Part shown: positions 23,506 to 35,018 of the stretch, piece by piece | Layout of the letters: the number at the start of each line of letters is the position of its first letter | How positions within the stretch are numbered: position 1 is the stretch's first letter | Notes under the pieces: generated by a model | Databases searched by the model: none | What the model saw: the letters and a program-made list of their open reading frames with translations, nothing else | Told to the model about the DNA's origin: nothing | Made by a program: the position numbers and the translations under genes | DNA from: Cryphonectria parasitica EP155 | Lineage: Eukaryota; Ascomycota; Sordariomycetes; Diaporthales; Cryphonectriaceae | Assembly: GCF_011745365.1 (NCBI RefSeq) | Contig: NW_024468912.1 | Span: forward strand, 1,860,001-1,924,000 | Length of the DNA: 64,000 bases | Direction of reading: 5' to 3'

Positions 23506-25702
23506 GCTTCATGGGTAATGAATTTATGTCAGTGGACGCCAGGTTCCAACTGAGAAAGGGAGCTCCAGGCAGAGAGGTTGGGATGTGTGTTCCCAGAGAA
23601 GGCCACGGTCCACGTTTCATCACGTCAACCCATGCTTTGCTTGGCACGTCCTTCTTTTTTTTGATGGGTCCGACCAATTCTCAGCTGCTCTCAAAGCACA
23701 GCACAGGCCCAAACACTACAGCTTATCGAAGGCCATTACAATCACTGAATGATTATTACATGCGAGAAAATACACAAATCCTTATACGCACCAACTCCGC
23801 GGCTCGATGAATGCATCATGCAATTTAAAGTATAAAGTATGCCTTACATTATAAGACATTGAAATTTAAAGCAATGACGTAGAAATTAGGGTAATCTTCA
23901 TGTACAGCCCATCCGGAGCATCGGCTCCTCACAGCGACCCGCAACAGCACAGGGAACAGGGGGTCCAGTGCAGGAACCAGCAATTCGATTCGATTTTCCC
24001 ATGCTACTCAATAGACAAACTGTTAGCACATTTTGAAGATTACCATGTACTATAGAAAAACAGGCTTCTTCTGCTGGAAAAGTCTCCCTTCTTAAATGAA
24101 GGTTCCTCTTCAGAAGCTATAGGTTGTTCCGTGGCCACGTCACCTTTTTCATATGTCCCGGAACATCCATGCATCTTGCGTGTTGATCGACGAACAAAAC
24201 ATGACAAAACGAAAGGAATGCTTTTACATATTTTTGCTCGCATTCATGTCGGATTCAATTTACCCCATGTAGTTGCACGAGGAGGATCGAGGCTGTGTGT
24301 GCTGGAGCAAACTGTGAATAATAAAGGGCTCCGTCCTGAAGGCTGTTCTGGGGGTAAGCTTAAAGCAAGGTTCCGCCTCGCTGACACAGATGTTTCCCAG
24401 GTCCAGGGCCAATATCAGCACTACCGGTATACAATACCACCCCACCAAAGTCAATCTCACTGTTTAGACACTATGTATCAATTGCAATTGCCGACGCACA
24501 CACACGATGTAGCGTTGACCCCCCTCGTCGTCCTCGCTTTGCGTCGATCGCTCACTCACAAGGGGCCTGGGATTGTCTGATAGCGGCCATTGTAGATGAC
24601 GATATGTGGGCTAACTTATGTTACTGTCTTGCATGAAAAACAGGCTTGCAGATAAATTCTTCGACCCGGGTTGCGCGTACTATGGTAGCTCAGAAACTCT
24701 CTCTCTCCACCACGCATTGGCCTTAACTAGTGTTTGTAATGGAGACCAGCGCTACTACTACAACGCACCATCACAGCCTGTGTCTTCTTCCTGGTTGGCC
24801 TTGTTGCTGTGGCTGCGTCATGGTGCTCGATCGCCCTCTCGCGCCACCGCCCCATTACTTGTCCGCTGCGAAAAAAGGTGCGTGTTAGCCACTCACAGCT
24901 CCAGGTTCGGAATTCCGGAGACGGTTTCCAGCAAAAATAGCCTCAGCCTAGCGACAAGCTGTATGTCCTTGCAGATGGATAGATAGATGCCTGCAAGGGA
25001 AGGGTTTTCCTATCTGACAGATGTATACGTACCATGTTCAGTAGGGCATGGGTCTGTTCATTACTACAGTACTGTCTGTACTACCATCCATGCCAAATCA
25101 AACAAAATCTATGGTCTGAGATGTACCTGTTTTTCTTTCTCTTCCCCCTCTCCCCTCCCTCCCTCCCTCCTGAGACATTGTCTCTCTTCTGCAGCCTGTT
25201 AGGATCGTAGGTTGCTAGTAGGGGGTCTTACTGTCCCCATCGTCTACTACTTTTCCTCAACACTTTGCCACAGGACTGTGTCCTGCTCCTCTCGTCATTT
25301 CCTATCCCGTCAAACAATTCATCTTTCTTCCATGGTTTCTATACGTTCTCAGGTGAAATATCACTTGATGCCGAACGAGAGCTTCCCGATGTGGTGAAGA
25401 TCTTCCAAGGAGCCAGTCTTTAGAGTCAGACCCTTCACGCCGAGAGGACTCTTTTCACTATACCTTCAGAATTCAACACCGATACTTACCAACAAGTACC
25501 AACTTTTGAACTCGCAGAGCTGGGAAATTATACTCGCTTTGTTTCAGGCGGCGTAGCCGCACAACGACAGTCACTCGGTCACACAGTGACGGTGACGATG
25601 CACGGCCAAATCTTATTATAAGTAATACATGAAACTTACTTCACAAGCAAACAACACATCCACAGAAGCAATCGGTCAAAGCGAATAGCTAGGACCAGGA
25701 CC
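23506..25702. other. Intergenic between divergent genes
   Basis: 2.2 kb between the starts of the SET-domain and glycosyltransferase-like genes, so it should contain both promoters. No additional gene or notable repeat was recognised. Confidence 0.55.
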
Positions 25703-27088
25703 ATGATGTCCCCTAAACTACCGAACCGCCGGCTTTTGATGCTTCTGCTCGGCTCCTCCATCTTAATTACAGCCATCTTCTTTCTCCGCGCCGATTTCAC
25801 CAAGGCCAACCTCGAAGTTGATTCATTGTTGGATTTAATAGAAACGACACCAAGCACAGGCCCAGCAAAACCCAAATACAAACCTACGCCGTCCTACACA
25901 CCGCCGCCCGTCCGAGATCCCTTCCCCCTCCTCTCGACAGCGACAACACTACCGTCCATCCCAAGCTGGAACCAGCCACGCAAGAACCTCCACAAGGAAT
26001 ATGACCTCCCCCTCGCCCCTCCTCTCCTCATCGGCTTCACGCGCACGTGGCCCATCCTCCTGCAGGCCGTGGTCTCGTACATCACCGCCGGCTGGCCCCC
26101 CTCGCAGATCTACGTGATCGAGAACACAGGCGTACAGATGGCCAACACCCGCGGCCAGCTCACCCTGCAGAACCCCTTCTACCTCAACCACACCCAGCTG
26201 GCCCTCCTCGGCGTCAACGTCGTCCAGACCCCCGTGCTGCTCAACTTCGCCCAGCTGCAGAACTTCTTCCTCCACCTCGCCCTGACGCGCGACTGGCCCT
26301 ACTACTTCTGGTCCCACCAGGACGTCCTCACGCTCTCGTACGAGGACGGCCTCGAGGGGGTCACCCCGCCGTACGACCAGCTGGGCTACAAGACCGTCTA
26401 CGAGCTGGGCTGTGAGGCCCTGCACGACGCGCGGGCCCACGACGAGCGCTGGGCGGTGCGCTTCTTTGCCTACGACCACCTGGCGCTGGTGAACCCGGTC
26501 GCGTACGAGAGCGTGGGCGGCTGGGACACGCTGATCCCGTACTACTTGACCGACTGCGACATGCACAGCCGCCTGCTGATGACCAACTGGTCCATGCTGG
26601 ACCGCCCCGCAGGCACGGTCACGGACACGAGCAGCGCGCTGACGGATCTGCTGGCGCTGTACCGGGATCCGGCTGTGGCGCCTGACATTGTCGATCCGAA
26701 CCCGCCTCCCTCTGCGCCGGATCCTGCGGAAGAAGAAGCTGGCGAGGAGAAGAGGAGGCGGCGGCGGCGGAAGAAGGAGGAGGAGGAGAAGAAGAAGGAG
26801 AAGGATCCTGATCTGGACTACTACTGGGCCCTTCGGCATGCATCCGATCTGATGTTCTGGGCTAAACATGGCGACAGGGGCCGGAATACATGGCAAAGTG
26901 GACAGCACGGCGGGGCAGGGGAGCCGTACTATTACCCTGCTGATGGGTTAGCGGAGGGAATTGATGTGATTACTGAGGCGGGAAAGGAAGTGTATCGTCG
27001 CAAGTGGGGGCATCGTGATTGCGACTTGATGTCAGGCGCAGGGTTGAAGATTGAAGATCAGTGGCGGGTGGAGAAGGATTGGGAATGA
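25703..27088 (+). CDS. Type II membrane glycosyltransferase-like protein
   Basis: A single-exon gene of 461 residues starting at tandem ATG codons (25703 and 25706). A short basic N-terminus precedes one hydrophobic helix (about residues 11-28), the layout of Golgi type II enzymes. A Pro/Ser/Thr-rich stem follows to about residue 95. The luminal domain has LLIGFTRTWPILLQAVVSYI, IYVIENTG, a YYFWSHQDVLTL segment and TDCDMHSRL. The last is a DCD-type acidic motif like the metal-binding acidic motifs of GT-A glycosyltransferases. The C-terminus (DQWRVEKDWE) follows a Cys-containing block. An insert of about 29 residues rich in Glu, Arg and Lys (roughly 342-370) interrupts the domain and is probably a surface loop. 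The exact sugar and acceptor are unknown. The enzyme class is inferred from architecture. Confidence 0.7.
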   Translation: MMSPKLPNRRLLMLLLGSSILITAIFFLRADFTKANLEVDSLLDLIETTPSTGPAKPKYKPTPSYTPPPVRDPFPLLSTATTLPSIPSWNQPRKNLHKEYDLPLAPPLLIGFTRTWPILLQAVVSYITAGWPPSQIYVIENTGVQMANTRGQLTLQNPFYLNHTQLALLGVNVVQTPVLLNFAQLQNFFLHLALTRDWPYYFWSHQDVLTLSYEDGLEGVTPPYDQLGYKTVYELGCEALHDARAHDERWAVRFFAYDHLALVNPVAYESVGGWDTLIPYYLTDCDMHSRLLMTNWSMLDRPAGTVTDTSSALTDLLALYRDPAVAPDIVDPNPPPSAPDPAEEEAGEEKRRRRRRKKEEEEKKKEKDPDLDYYWALRHASDLMFWAKHGDRGRNTWQSGQHGGAGEPYYYPADGLAEGIDVITEAGKEVYRRKWGHRDCDLMSGAGLKIEDQWRVEKDWE

Positions 27089-27453
27089 TCAGTTGGAGGC
27101 TTTGATGCAATACTGGTTCCAAACAACTAAGAGCGAGGTAATAGCGTCTGCTACATTGGGCAGTGATGGTTGAGACGTATCTACTGTGGTAGTTCTGGTT
27201 CATTGTTGTACGTGTTCTCACTTGGGCACCTTTTTTTTTTTTTTTTTTTTTTTGAGATACCATAACATTGAATAATTTTTTGTCTAGGAATACACAGATT
27301 CCTACTATGTTACAAAGTCAATATTCGAGACAGACGTAATCAGTAGCCAGACTAGACCCGGAAAAGAAAAATTAGAGGGGAGAACAAGGGAATAAATACA
27401 AGTCGCATCGGAGTTACCGTGACTCTTCCTTCTCCGGTACCTCGATCAAAGCG
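27089..27453. other. Short intergenic region with T24 tract
   Basis: 365 nt between convergent genes. A run of 24 T lies at 27231-27254. Nothing else is evident. Confidence 0.7.
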
Positions 27454-28227
27454 TCACCTCCGGCTCTTCCTCTTCTTGCTGGGTCTAGTGTTGCCCGATT
27501 CACTCTGCGACGGAGGCGCAAGTGGTGGCCCCATCAAAAGACGGCGCGATCTACCACTCTGGTCGCTCTCGTAGCCCTCTTCTTCTTCTTCTTCTTCTTC
27601 ATGATCACTTCGACCGCTGTCACTATGTCCTGCAGATGAGCCAGGCGGCGTGTTCAGCCACTGCATTACTCTCGCGTCCAGATCCGGGTCCCGAGGATGG
27701 CACGAGGATGATTGCTGACTCCGTAGTGGTGGCCTGTGCCTTGCGCTTCCAGCTGGTGTCTGATCTCGCTGACGACTACGACTATGGTGCGACTGGGAGT
27801 GCCGACGCCGCACATGTGGAGCATATTGTGGGGGTGGGGGTGGTGGTGGAGGAGGAGGAGGATGGTACCCCATGTTTGGAGAGTAAGCCATATGTAGTGA
27901 AGGACATACCATCGGTGACGGGGGATACCCCATTGGCGGTGGATAGTATCCCATCTGTAGGGGAGAAGGAGGAGGGTATGATGCATGTGGTGGGTAATAA
28001 TACAAGCCTCTCTGTGGATGAGCACCTCCCGAGCTTGTTGTACGATAGCCGGTGTAGCCTTGTGCGTTCCGGCTGTGCTCACGAGTAGCATACCTCACTG
28101 CCTCCGTCGTGCGTGGGCCATAGTCCGGCGCATCTCGGTATTCGACAGACACGTTCAGGTCTGAATCAACTGTGGGTCGTCGGTAGCAGCCGCGAAGGTG
28201 GTCTGAGGACCCATGGTGACGAGGCAT
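27454..28227 (-). CDS. Pro/Tyr-rich disordered basic protein, 257 aa
   Basis: A single-exon frame from an ATG at 28227. Nearly the whole product is low-complexity. A Tyr/Arg-rich N-terminal part (EYRDAPDYGPRTTEAVRYATREHSR) comes first. It is followed by imperfect Pro-Met-Gly-Tyr repeats (MGYYPPPMGYPPSPM) and a run of about 11 prolines. Next come RS/HS-rich stretches, a possible short helix (DPDLDARVMQWLNTPPG), a run of Glu, and a basic C-terminus (RPSKKRKSRR) that resembles a nuclear localisation signal. This composition is common in RNA-binding or transcription-associated proteins that form condensates. No globular domain is recognised, so function is unknown. The open strand opposite is a shadow. 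Confidence 0.6.
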   Translation of the reverse strand: MPRHHGSSDHLRGCYRRPTVDSDLNVSVEYRDAPDYGPRTTEAVRYATREHSRNAQGYTGYRTTSSGGAHPQRGLYYYPPHASYPPPSPLQMGYYPPPMGYPPSPMVCPSLHMAYSPNMGYHPPPPPPPPPPPQYAPHVRRRHSQSHHSRSRQRDQTPAGSARHRPPLRSQQSSSCHPRDPDLDARVMQWLNTPPGSSAGHSDSGRSDHEEEEEEEEGYESDQSGRSRRLLMGPPLAPPSQSESGNTRPSKKRKSRR

Positions 28228-29358
28228 CGTGTGCGCTTGTTTTCATTCCAGACTGTTGATCGTTGTTGCAACAATTGGCGAAGACTGTCTGCTTGCGATT
28301 GTCCTGATTCCAACGTTACGGTAGCTGGGCGCAGTTTCCTTGATTTACATTGAAATGAAAACAACCAGAAAACGTGCACAACTCGAACGGAGGAAGCATT
28401 CGTGGGAGTTTTATACCCCTAGAGCCGTCCAAGGCCATTCAGCAAAACATTGGCATACTTACAGTAAGTGATTACCAGATACGAGTGAGCATCAGAACAA
28501 GTCCGGTCACCAAATTTGAGACCTGGGAAATGAATGAATGGTAGTGGTAGCTATGATACAGCGTGTCCATAGACTCGATTGATTTTACTTCTCCTGCAAT
28601 GTGTGATTGAGATATCCTTCATATTATCAGATTCATCATGACCTGACACCAGTGCCTGACTTTCATGTTGTTACAGTTAGCCATTTCCACCTTGGAAATG
28701 GGCCTTGAGCCAGCTCCATTGACTTCGTAAAATTTCCTTTGAGATGAATTGATCTCAAGGTTAAAATGAACATTCTCGCTGTAAGTTGGTGATTGTAGCA
28801 CGAACAGAGGTCAGCTTGACAATAGCCTTTGAGTATTGCAAATGTTCCTTCGAAGAGGGGTGTCATTTTCTTTCTTTCTTTTTCCCTTCCTCCCTCATTT
28901 CATGTAATTAGCAACTTTTTCAGGCCTTGGTGGTCTTTCTCATGTTTGAACCCAATTTGTTGCACAATTCCACGGTTTGGCATTGTGCATATGTTGTGAT
29001 TGTATAGAGGATGAGTTTAGAAGAGTACTCAAGCAAGTATTTACAAAATTCAGTAATTCTTTTGCAAGGCCAGCTGCCAAATTGGGAATTCTCAGATGGA
29101 CCACGCTCTCTAATCTATTCTGGATAGATATATCTAGTTCTAAAGTCATCTATATATCTGATCTTGTAGAACTTTAGAAAAGAACAAACGTCAAAGCAGT
29201 GCCGACGTATCGTCGACGAAAAGAATCAAAGGATATACAAGCGATGAAAATGCTGCCACACGCCTCGTTTCCCGCAACTTGTTAAAGAAAACCACCAAAA
29301 AACCACACTGCTCAACGCACTGTCCTCATCCACCTTTTCCCATTCTCCAAGCCCTTCT
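28228..29358. other. Intergenic, no gene seen
   Basis: 1.1 kb of relatively AT-rich sequence. It contains the promoter of the proline-rich protein gene and the 3' flank of the dioxygenase gene. No gene or notable repeat was seen. Confidence 0.55.
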
Positions 29359-30614
29359 TTACACCGATGTAGGGACAGCAGTGCCAGAAGGTGCAGCACC
29401 AGAAGGAGCAGTTCCGTTGCCGCCGCCACCACCCCCAGTCAGGGAGTTCTCCTCAGCATGACCACCATCGGCCGCCAGGTAGCCGGCGACGGCGTAGTAG
29501 CTGTTGTCCTGGTAGTCCGCGGTGGCGTTGATGCCGATCTGGATCCAGGCAAACAGGCCATCGGTGATATCATCGCCCAGGTAGAGGAACTGGGGGAAAG
29601 GGTCGTAGCTGGAGTCGGCCTGGACGATGGACCACATGTCGTCGTCGTTGGAGGTGACGGCGACGGTGTTTGTGTTGTAGGGGGAGGTGGCCTCGACGGC
29701 GGAGCGGAGGGACTCGGGGTAGAAGAGCTGGCCAATGTGGGAGACGGGCTTGTTGAAGAGGGAGATGGTGCCGTTGGGCAGGAGGGTCGCGTTGGTGTGG
29801 GCCAAAAGGTGGGTGTGGGTGGCGCGGCCGTCGTAGTGGCCGGGGAAGATGGTCTCGTACTGGGCGACACCCTCGTGGTCGGTCAGTTGGATACCACGGA
29901 GGTAGGTCGAGTTGACACCGTCGGCGGCATAGTTTCCAGAAGTGTAGATACCCGAGTACTTTTTATTTGGTGGAAGAGAAATTGTTAGCAGGGTTGATGA
30001 GAGAATAGCATTGGAAAATTCAGACATTAACTGATAGTACTTACAACACCAGTGGCGTTGGCATTCCAGATATCGACTGCAACATCCGGCACAGGAGCAC
30101 AGGTGCTGATGTCAACATACTGCACCTCGAGGAATAGGTCGACACCCTCAGAGTACAGAGTCTCCTTGACGTTGGAGCGGAAGTACTCGCCCACGACGTA
30201 GTAAGGCCCAGCAGTCACCTCAGGAGCCAGAATGCAGGAGGTATTGGCGTCGAAGACAGTCTCGAGCGAGGTGAACACGTTGTAGTCGTACTCGCCCGAC
30301 ATGTTGTGGTTGACCGTCTCCCACTCCTCGAGGGCGGCCAGATCGCGGCGGAACTTCTTGGGGTTGGCCTTGATGCCGCGGGCCTCACGGATGGCCTTGA
30401 CCTTGTCGGCGCGGCGCTGGACAGAGCGCTGCTTGAGGCGGCGGGCTGTGGCAGTATTGGAGCACTGGGCCAGGGCACGGGCACCCAGGGCGGCGTGGAT
30501 ATCACGGACCTCGATCTCGCGCCGGATGTGCTCATTGTCATGCTGCTCGCCTGGGTGGGCGACGGCACCCGCAACAAGGGCGATGCCCGAGACGACTTTA
30601 GAAAAGGCCACCAT
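29359..30614 (-). CDS. Secreted intradiol ring-cleavage dioxygenase
   Basis: The enzyme cleaves catechol-type rings between the two hydroxyls using non-haem Fe(III); extracellular fungal forms act on lignin- or plant-phenol-derived catechols. Exons are 30045-30614 and 29359-29958, with an 86-nt intron (gtaagt donor, aaaag acceptor), giving 389 residues. A signal peptide (about residues 1-19) precedes a basic pro-region with dibasic sites (IRRE, ARRLKQR, QRR). The catalytic domain shows VTAGPYYVVGE and DIWNANATGVYSG. The four expected iron ligands are Tyr191, Tyr232 (FPGHYDGR), His238 and His240 (THTHL). The Tyr191 codon is the first codon of exon 2. The C-terminal tail is Gly/Ala/Ser-rich. 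A TATA-like element lies about 210 nt upstream. The family call is strong; the preferred substrate is unknown. Confidence 0.9.
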
Positions 30615-30825
30615 TGTGATGCTGGAGAGGATAAGGGGTAAAAAAGAAGGAGAAGATGATAGAAATTCTTTCGAAAGCGACTGAAATGTGGTTTACACGA
30701 ATACACAAGGAGTGGCGAAGAGGAGATTGTAAAGTCTTGCTGCTCCAAGACAATGAATTGTAGTTGAGGCTGCTGATGAGAACTGAATCCTGCCTTTGTT
30801 CATCATGAGCAGTGCCATCAATGGC

Positions 30826-30834
30826 TTTATATAC
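30826..30834 (-). promoter_or_regulatory. TATA-like element, dioxygenase gene
   Basis: On the minus strand this reads TATATAAAG, within a longer TA-rich stretch at 30827-30844, about 210 nt upstream of the dioxygenase ATG. Position and sequence fit a TATA box; the transcription start is not known. Confidence 0.4.
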
Positions 30835-32713
30835 ATTATATATCCATCCTATCTCTCTCTGGAAAGACAACAAGGACAGGAATAGAGTTGTTTCGTTTCC
30901 ACTCCATCAAAACAACGGTCCACCACAACAACAGCAATGCCCCTGTGGGCCATTTGTCTCCGTGGCTGTTCTCCCAGGGATCCACTGACCACGCAAGCTC
31001 CGTATGTGATATTTCGAGGACAAGAAGAAAGCCCGTTGAGGCTTGGTTTCGGGCGTTTTCTGATTGGCCAGGACCAGTCCAGGACGTTATAATAGGGTAC
31101 ACAAGCTTAATTGCAAAAGGGGCACGGGATGTGGGAGGAAGATTCCCCGAGACTGCAATGCAGGCTTCCACCCGCTTCCAGCCGCAGCAATGCAGAGATA
31201 CTCGTCAGCGAACGCGTCAAGTTCAATCTGATGCCATAGGAGGAATCCATGTTTTTACCCTTTGTGTTCAGTGATTGGCATTGTCTTGGGCCGTTCTGGA
31301 ATATACGAGAGAGAGAGAGATAGACAAAAGACTGGTGAAGGATCCTGGTAATATTACTGGTTTCGCTTCGTTTTCCCTTTCTTCTTTTGTTCAATGCTTA
31401 CTATATTAGTATGTACATGGTATAGTATTCACTTACATGCATGAAATGCTTATCAAATGGCTTGTTGTTTTGGAACCCTGAATGGCTACGTATTTAGCAG
31501 ACATAACTTATGCTCTGTTCCAAGTCAAATTCAAGAAGGAAAAGAAAGAGAACCTCTTCCTTGACAAAATAGATGCACGCCCCCTCCCAATATTGTCAAA
31601 TACTAGTTCTTTCTCCATCATTTCCAAGGCGGTGGCGTACAAACAAGCTTTAGCATTGCCGGACCGAAGAACAGACGGTCATGAGGTTAGGGAGGCGCCA
31701 CATTCAAGGATCACCACTGCTCCAGCCCTTGAGGCGCCCGAACCAAGAACCAAGATGTCCCCCAGAGGACCTACATTTATGCATGCTTCTTACGTATACC
31801 ACGCTCATCATAGGTCGAGACTTAAAAGTCCCCGTTATTTGTTGCCGATGAAAACCCCTGCCTGACTCAATATTATATTGGGCAAATATCGACCCCTACT
31901 TTTCCGGGTCGGTATGACAGAGACCCCGGTATCTGTCAGGGAACAACAACTTTTTGAATATCTACATTTGCTTTGTCTTGTTGCTATGTATCACTTTTTT
32001 TCTCCTACAGAACCACGTACTCAAAGTCGTAAGTGTGATCCATTGTCCAGGTGAATGGCGTACAACTGATGAGCAATATGCTCCTTGATAGGTTGGGGTA
32101 CTAGTTGGAATGAGATGGATGGTATACACGTTGCTTGGTGGGTCAGTCTCGATACACACACAGCGCGTTATGTGCTGAGGCGACGCGTACTGCTGTCGAA
32201 GACAAGCCTTGGCATTGTGGCCGCAAGATGGTGATGCAAGGCTTGGCTTTTCCAGCCTTAGCAGGGCATCGATTCATGTTGCCCTACATACTTACTAAGT
32301 ACTCATCTATGACTCAAACGTGCCTGCAAGAATGCTTTGGTCAGAACTGCACAAGAGCCAGGAGAAACAGAAGAAGGTGTCTCGAGGATGGTCGTGTCCA
32401 GCTCCCCCCCCCCCCCTTCCCCCCGCGCGTCTTGAGGCTTTTCTTCTTTATTCGTTTTCTTTCTCCTTCCTTTTCTCCTAGCTCAAATCAAGTAGGTGGG
32501 GTTTCAGAGCCGAAGAGATGCTTATGTTGTGGAGGCTTTTTAGTACGGTGCGTTCGGCATGTGGGAGAAGACGCAAAGGGGGCCCACCGGCCCACTCCAT
32601 CATGACTTTGCCAAGGTAGTGGATATATCAAACTGCCCTGCTGCCCCATAAATGCTCTTGTCAGTACACAGTCTTGCCGCTAGAATGGATTACGACGCTT
32701 TTCCCTCTCCTCT

Positions 32714-32752
32714 CTTCTTCTTCTTCTTCTTCTTCTTCTTCTTCTTCTTCTT
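32714..32752. repeat. (TTC)n microsatellite
   Basis: An uninterrupted run of about 13 TTC units in intergenic sequence. Confidence 0.9.
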
Positions 32753-33200
32753 TCTACTGGTTGCGCGCTTGACGATAATGATATGGGTTATCAGATCCAG
32801 AGAAGCCATGACATGAGCGAAACGGGTATCTCAACACATACTTTCCGATTCCTTGGAATAGCGCTTCGATTATATATGCTTCAGTTCTTCACTAGGTCTA
32901 CAATTCATCATTCTTATATTTTCATTTAAGCATCAGACCAGAAATGGAGTCTCGACGAAACTCCACCTAACGATCGTTCATTGACATTTAGCATGGTATG
33001 AAAATCACGGCAAGAACGGGAGGCTTCCCTGGAATTATGTCGGTCTTGTGAAAATCTATGTGGCCATACATAGTGCCAGACTGGCTCCCCTCGTCAAAGG
33101 GTATTTCAGTAACAATATCACCACCATTGTTAACAAGTATCATGCTACAACATTATTCTACTTTCCAACAGATATCGACAAGAACCTTCCCCTCCTTCTC

Positions 33201-35018
33201 TCAAGCATGGTGCTTCCCACGCCTAAAGGCCGGGCTAAAGGCATCATGGGCCTCAATGAGCTCCATCGCCTTCCCATGCTCCGTGTCCGAGGTCGACTTC
33301 TCCGCCACCTGCCACTCGGTGCCCGCAGCATGCTCGAGGTTCTTGCCCTTCGTCTCGCGGATAAAGAAGAAACAAAACACGGTGGCGAGGACGTCGAAGC
33401 CCATGAAAATCAGGAACGTGTTGGCCCCGACATTGGCGATCATGTACGGGCTGGCGATAGAGAAACAGACCGAGGTCGCCCAATGAGCGAGCATAGCTGT
33501 CGCGAGTCCGATGGCTCGGATGCGTGTTGGGAAGATCTCGGGGGCGTAGGCCCACGGAAGGGGACCCCATGAGCAGTTGTAGATCTAATTATAAGAAGAA
33601 AGAAAAAAAAGGAAGGGAGAAACACAAGTCAGCTTCATGCTAGGCAGAAAACTATGATGGGGAAGAAAAAAGCCCATCCACTCAGGGGCTTCCTTAACAG
33701 GCCAGAACGTACCATGATATCCAGATAAATCATGGCCACAGTCGCCTTGCCAGCACTGGTGACAGTCGCGCTGGACTGTGTCGGAATCTCATCCACAATA
33801 AGCGCCGTGATCAACATGCAGATGGCCATGAGCGCCGAGCCGCCCATCAACAAGGTCCTGCGCCCAAACTTCTCCGACAGGAACCAGATGAAGAAGGTGC
33901 AGGCGATGACCTTGACCGCGCCGAACAGGCCCGTGAGCAGCAGATCGCGGGTGCCGCTGCTCCCGACGAGCAGCTTGAAGTACTGGGGCGCAAACACAGC
34001 CAGGGCGCTGCTGCCGGTGGCGTTCTGGAAGACAAAGAGTAAAGGGCCGATGAAGAAGCGCAGGCGGTTGGCGGGCTCGAGCAGCTCCCGGTAGGAGAAG
34101 GACTCCTTGGCGGCCTCCTCGGCGCGCAGGCCGAGCTGGGTCTCGCTGAACTCCGCCTGGGTCTTGTCGTCCTCGGAGCCGCGGATCCAGACGAGGGAGC
34201 GCCAGGCCTCGTCGTTGCGGCCCCTCGACAGCAGCCAGCGCGTGGACTCGGGCAGCGTCAGGCAGCCCAGGAGCATGATGCCGGCGGCGACCAGCTCGAG
34301 GCCCACGGGGATCTGCCACTCGGCCGACCTGCTGGCGATGCTGGCATTGTTGGCGACGCCGTAGTCCAGCCAGTAGGCCAGCAGCACGCCCCACGTGTAC
34401 ATCCACTGGTAAAAGGACCCGCACCGGCCCCTGATCTCCTTGGGCGTCATCTCAGCAGAGTACATGGGCACCACAACGCTCTGGCCGCCCATGCCGATAC
34501 CAGCTATGATCCTGCCGACGTACCAGCCAGCCAGGGACTTGGTGGGCGCGACCTGGATGACGACGCCGACGCAGAAGATGGCGGTGGCCCCGATGATGGT
34601 CCATTTTCGGCCGATGGCGTTGGTGATGGGATATGTGGCAAAGGCGGCGAGGAAGGATCCGAGCTGTTCGAGGCCGACGGTGAGGGAGCTCACCTCGGAT
34701 GCGCCACCCGTGTGGAAGTCCTTGATGAAGGGCTTGAAGGTCAGGATCCCACCGGCGATACCAGAATCGTAGCCAGCCAAGAAGGAGGAGATGCTGTGGT
34801 GATGACGATGACGATGATGATGATGATTATTATTATTTGTCATACAAGCAATGTCACATTCTTCACAAAAAAAATGGTCACCCCCTCCAGCTTTCATCCC
34901 TCAACCTCAACCCCATCATCGCATGTGTTTGAGAGACTTACAAGATGATGGCCGCCAGGTGGTAAGCACGGTATGTGCCAAGGCGCGTGTTCAGCTCGGG
35001 GATCTTGAGAAAAGCCAT
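33201..35018 (-). CDS. MFS sugar porter
   Basis: A 12-helix proton-coupled sugar transporter of the plasma membrane, 513 residues. Exons are 34942-35018, 33713-34793 and 33201-33584. The introns are 148 and 128 nt (gtaagt and gtacgt donors). The first exon (MAFLKIPELNTRLGTYRAYHLAAII) splices into SSFLAGYDSGIAGG in helix 1. Sugar-porter signatures are in order: GRKW after helix 2, EIRGRCGS after helix 4, PESTRWLLSRGR before the central loop, EKFGRR after helix 8, WAYAPEIFPTRIRAIG at helices 10-11, and RETKGKNLEH after helix 12. All these support a functional transporter. The sugar cannot be read from sequence. The first intron contains a CAT-rich simple repeat that could be mistaken for coding sequence. 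Confidence 0.9.

Larger units (their letters stand above)
30615..33200. other. Intergenic with dioxygenase promoter and TTC array
   Basis: 2.6 kb without a supportable gene. The left end is the promoter of the dioxygenase gene. A C-rich run lies at about 32405-32414 and a (TTC)n array at 32714-32752. Frames such as 32135-32605 lack family features. Confidence 0.55.

Noticed and set aside
25949..26908. 319-codon minus-strand frame opposite the glycosyltransferase-like gene
   Set aside because: A GC-rich antisense shadow with Leu/Pro runs from the Glu/Arg repeat; no domain.
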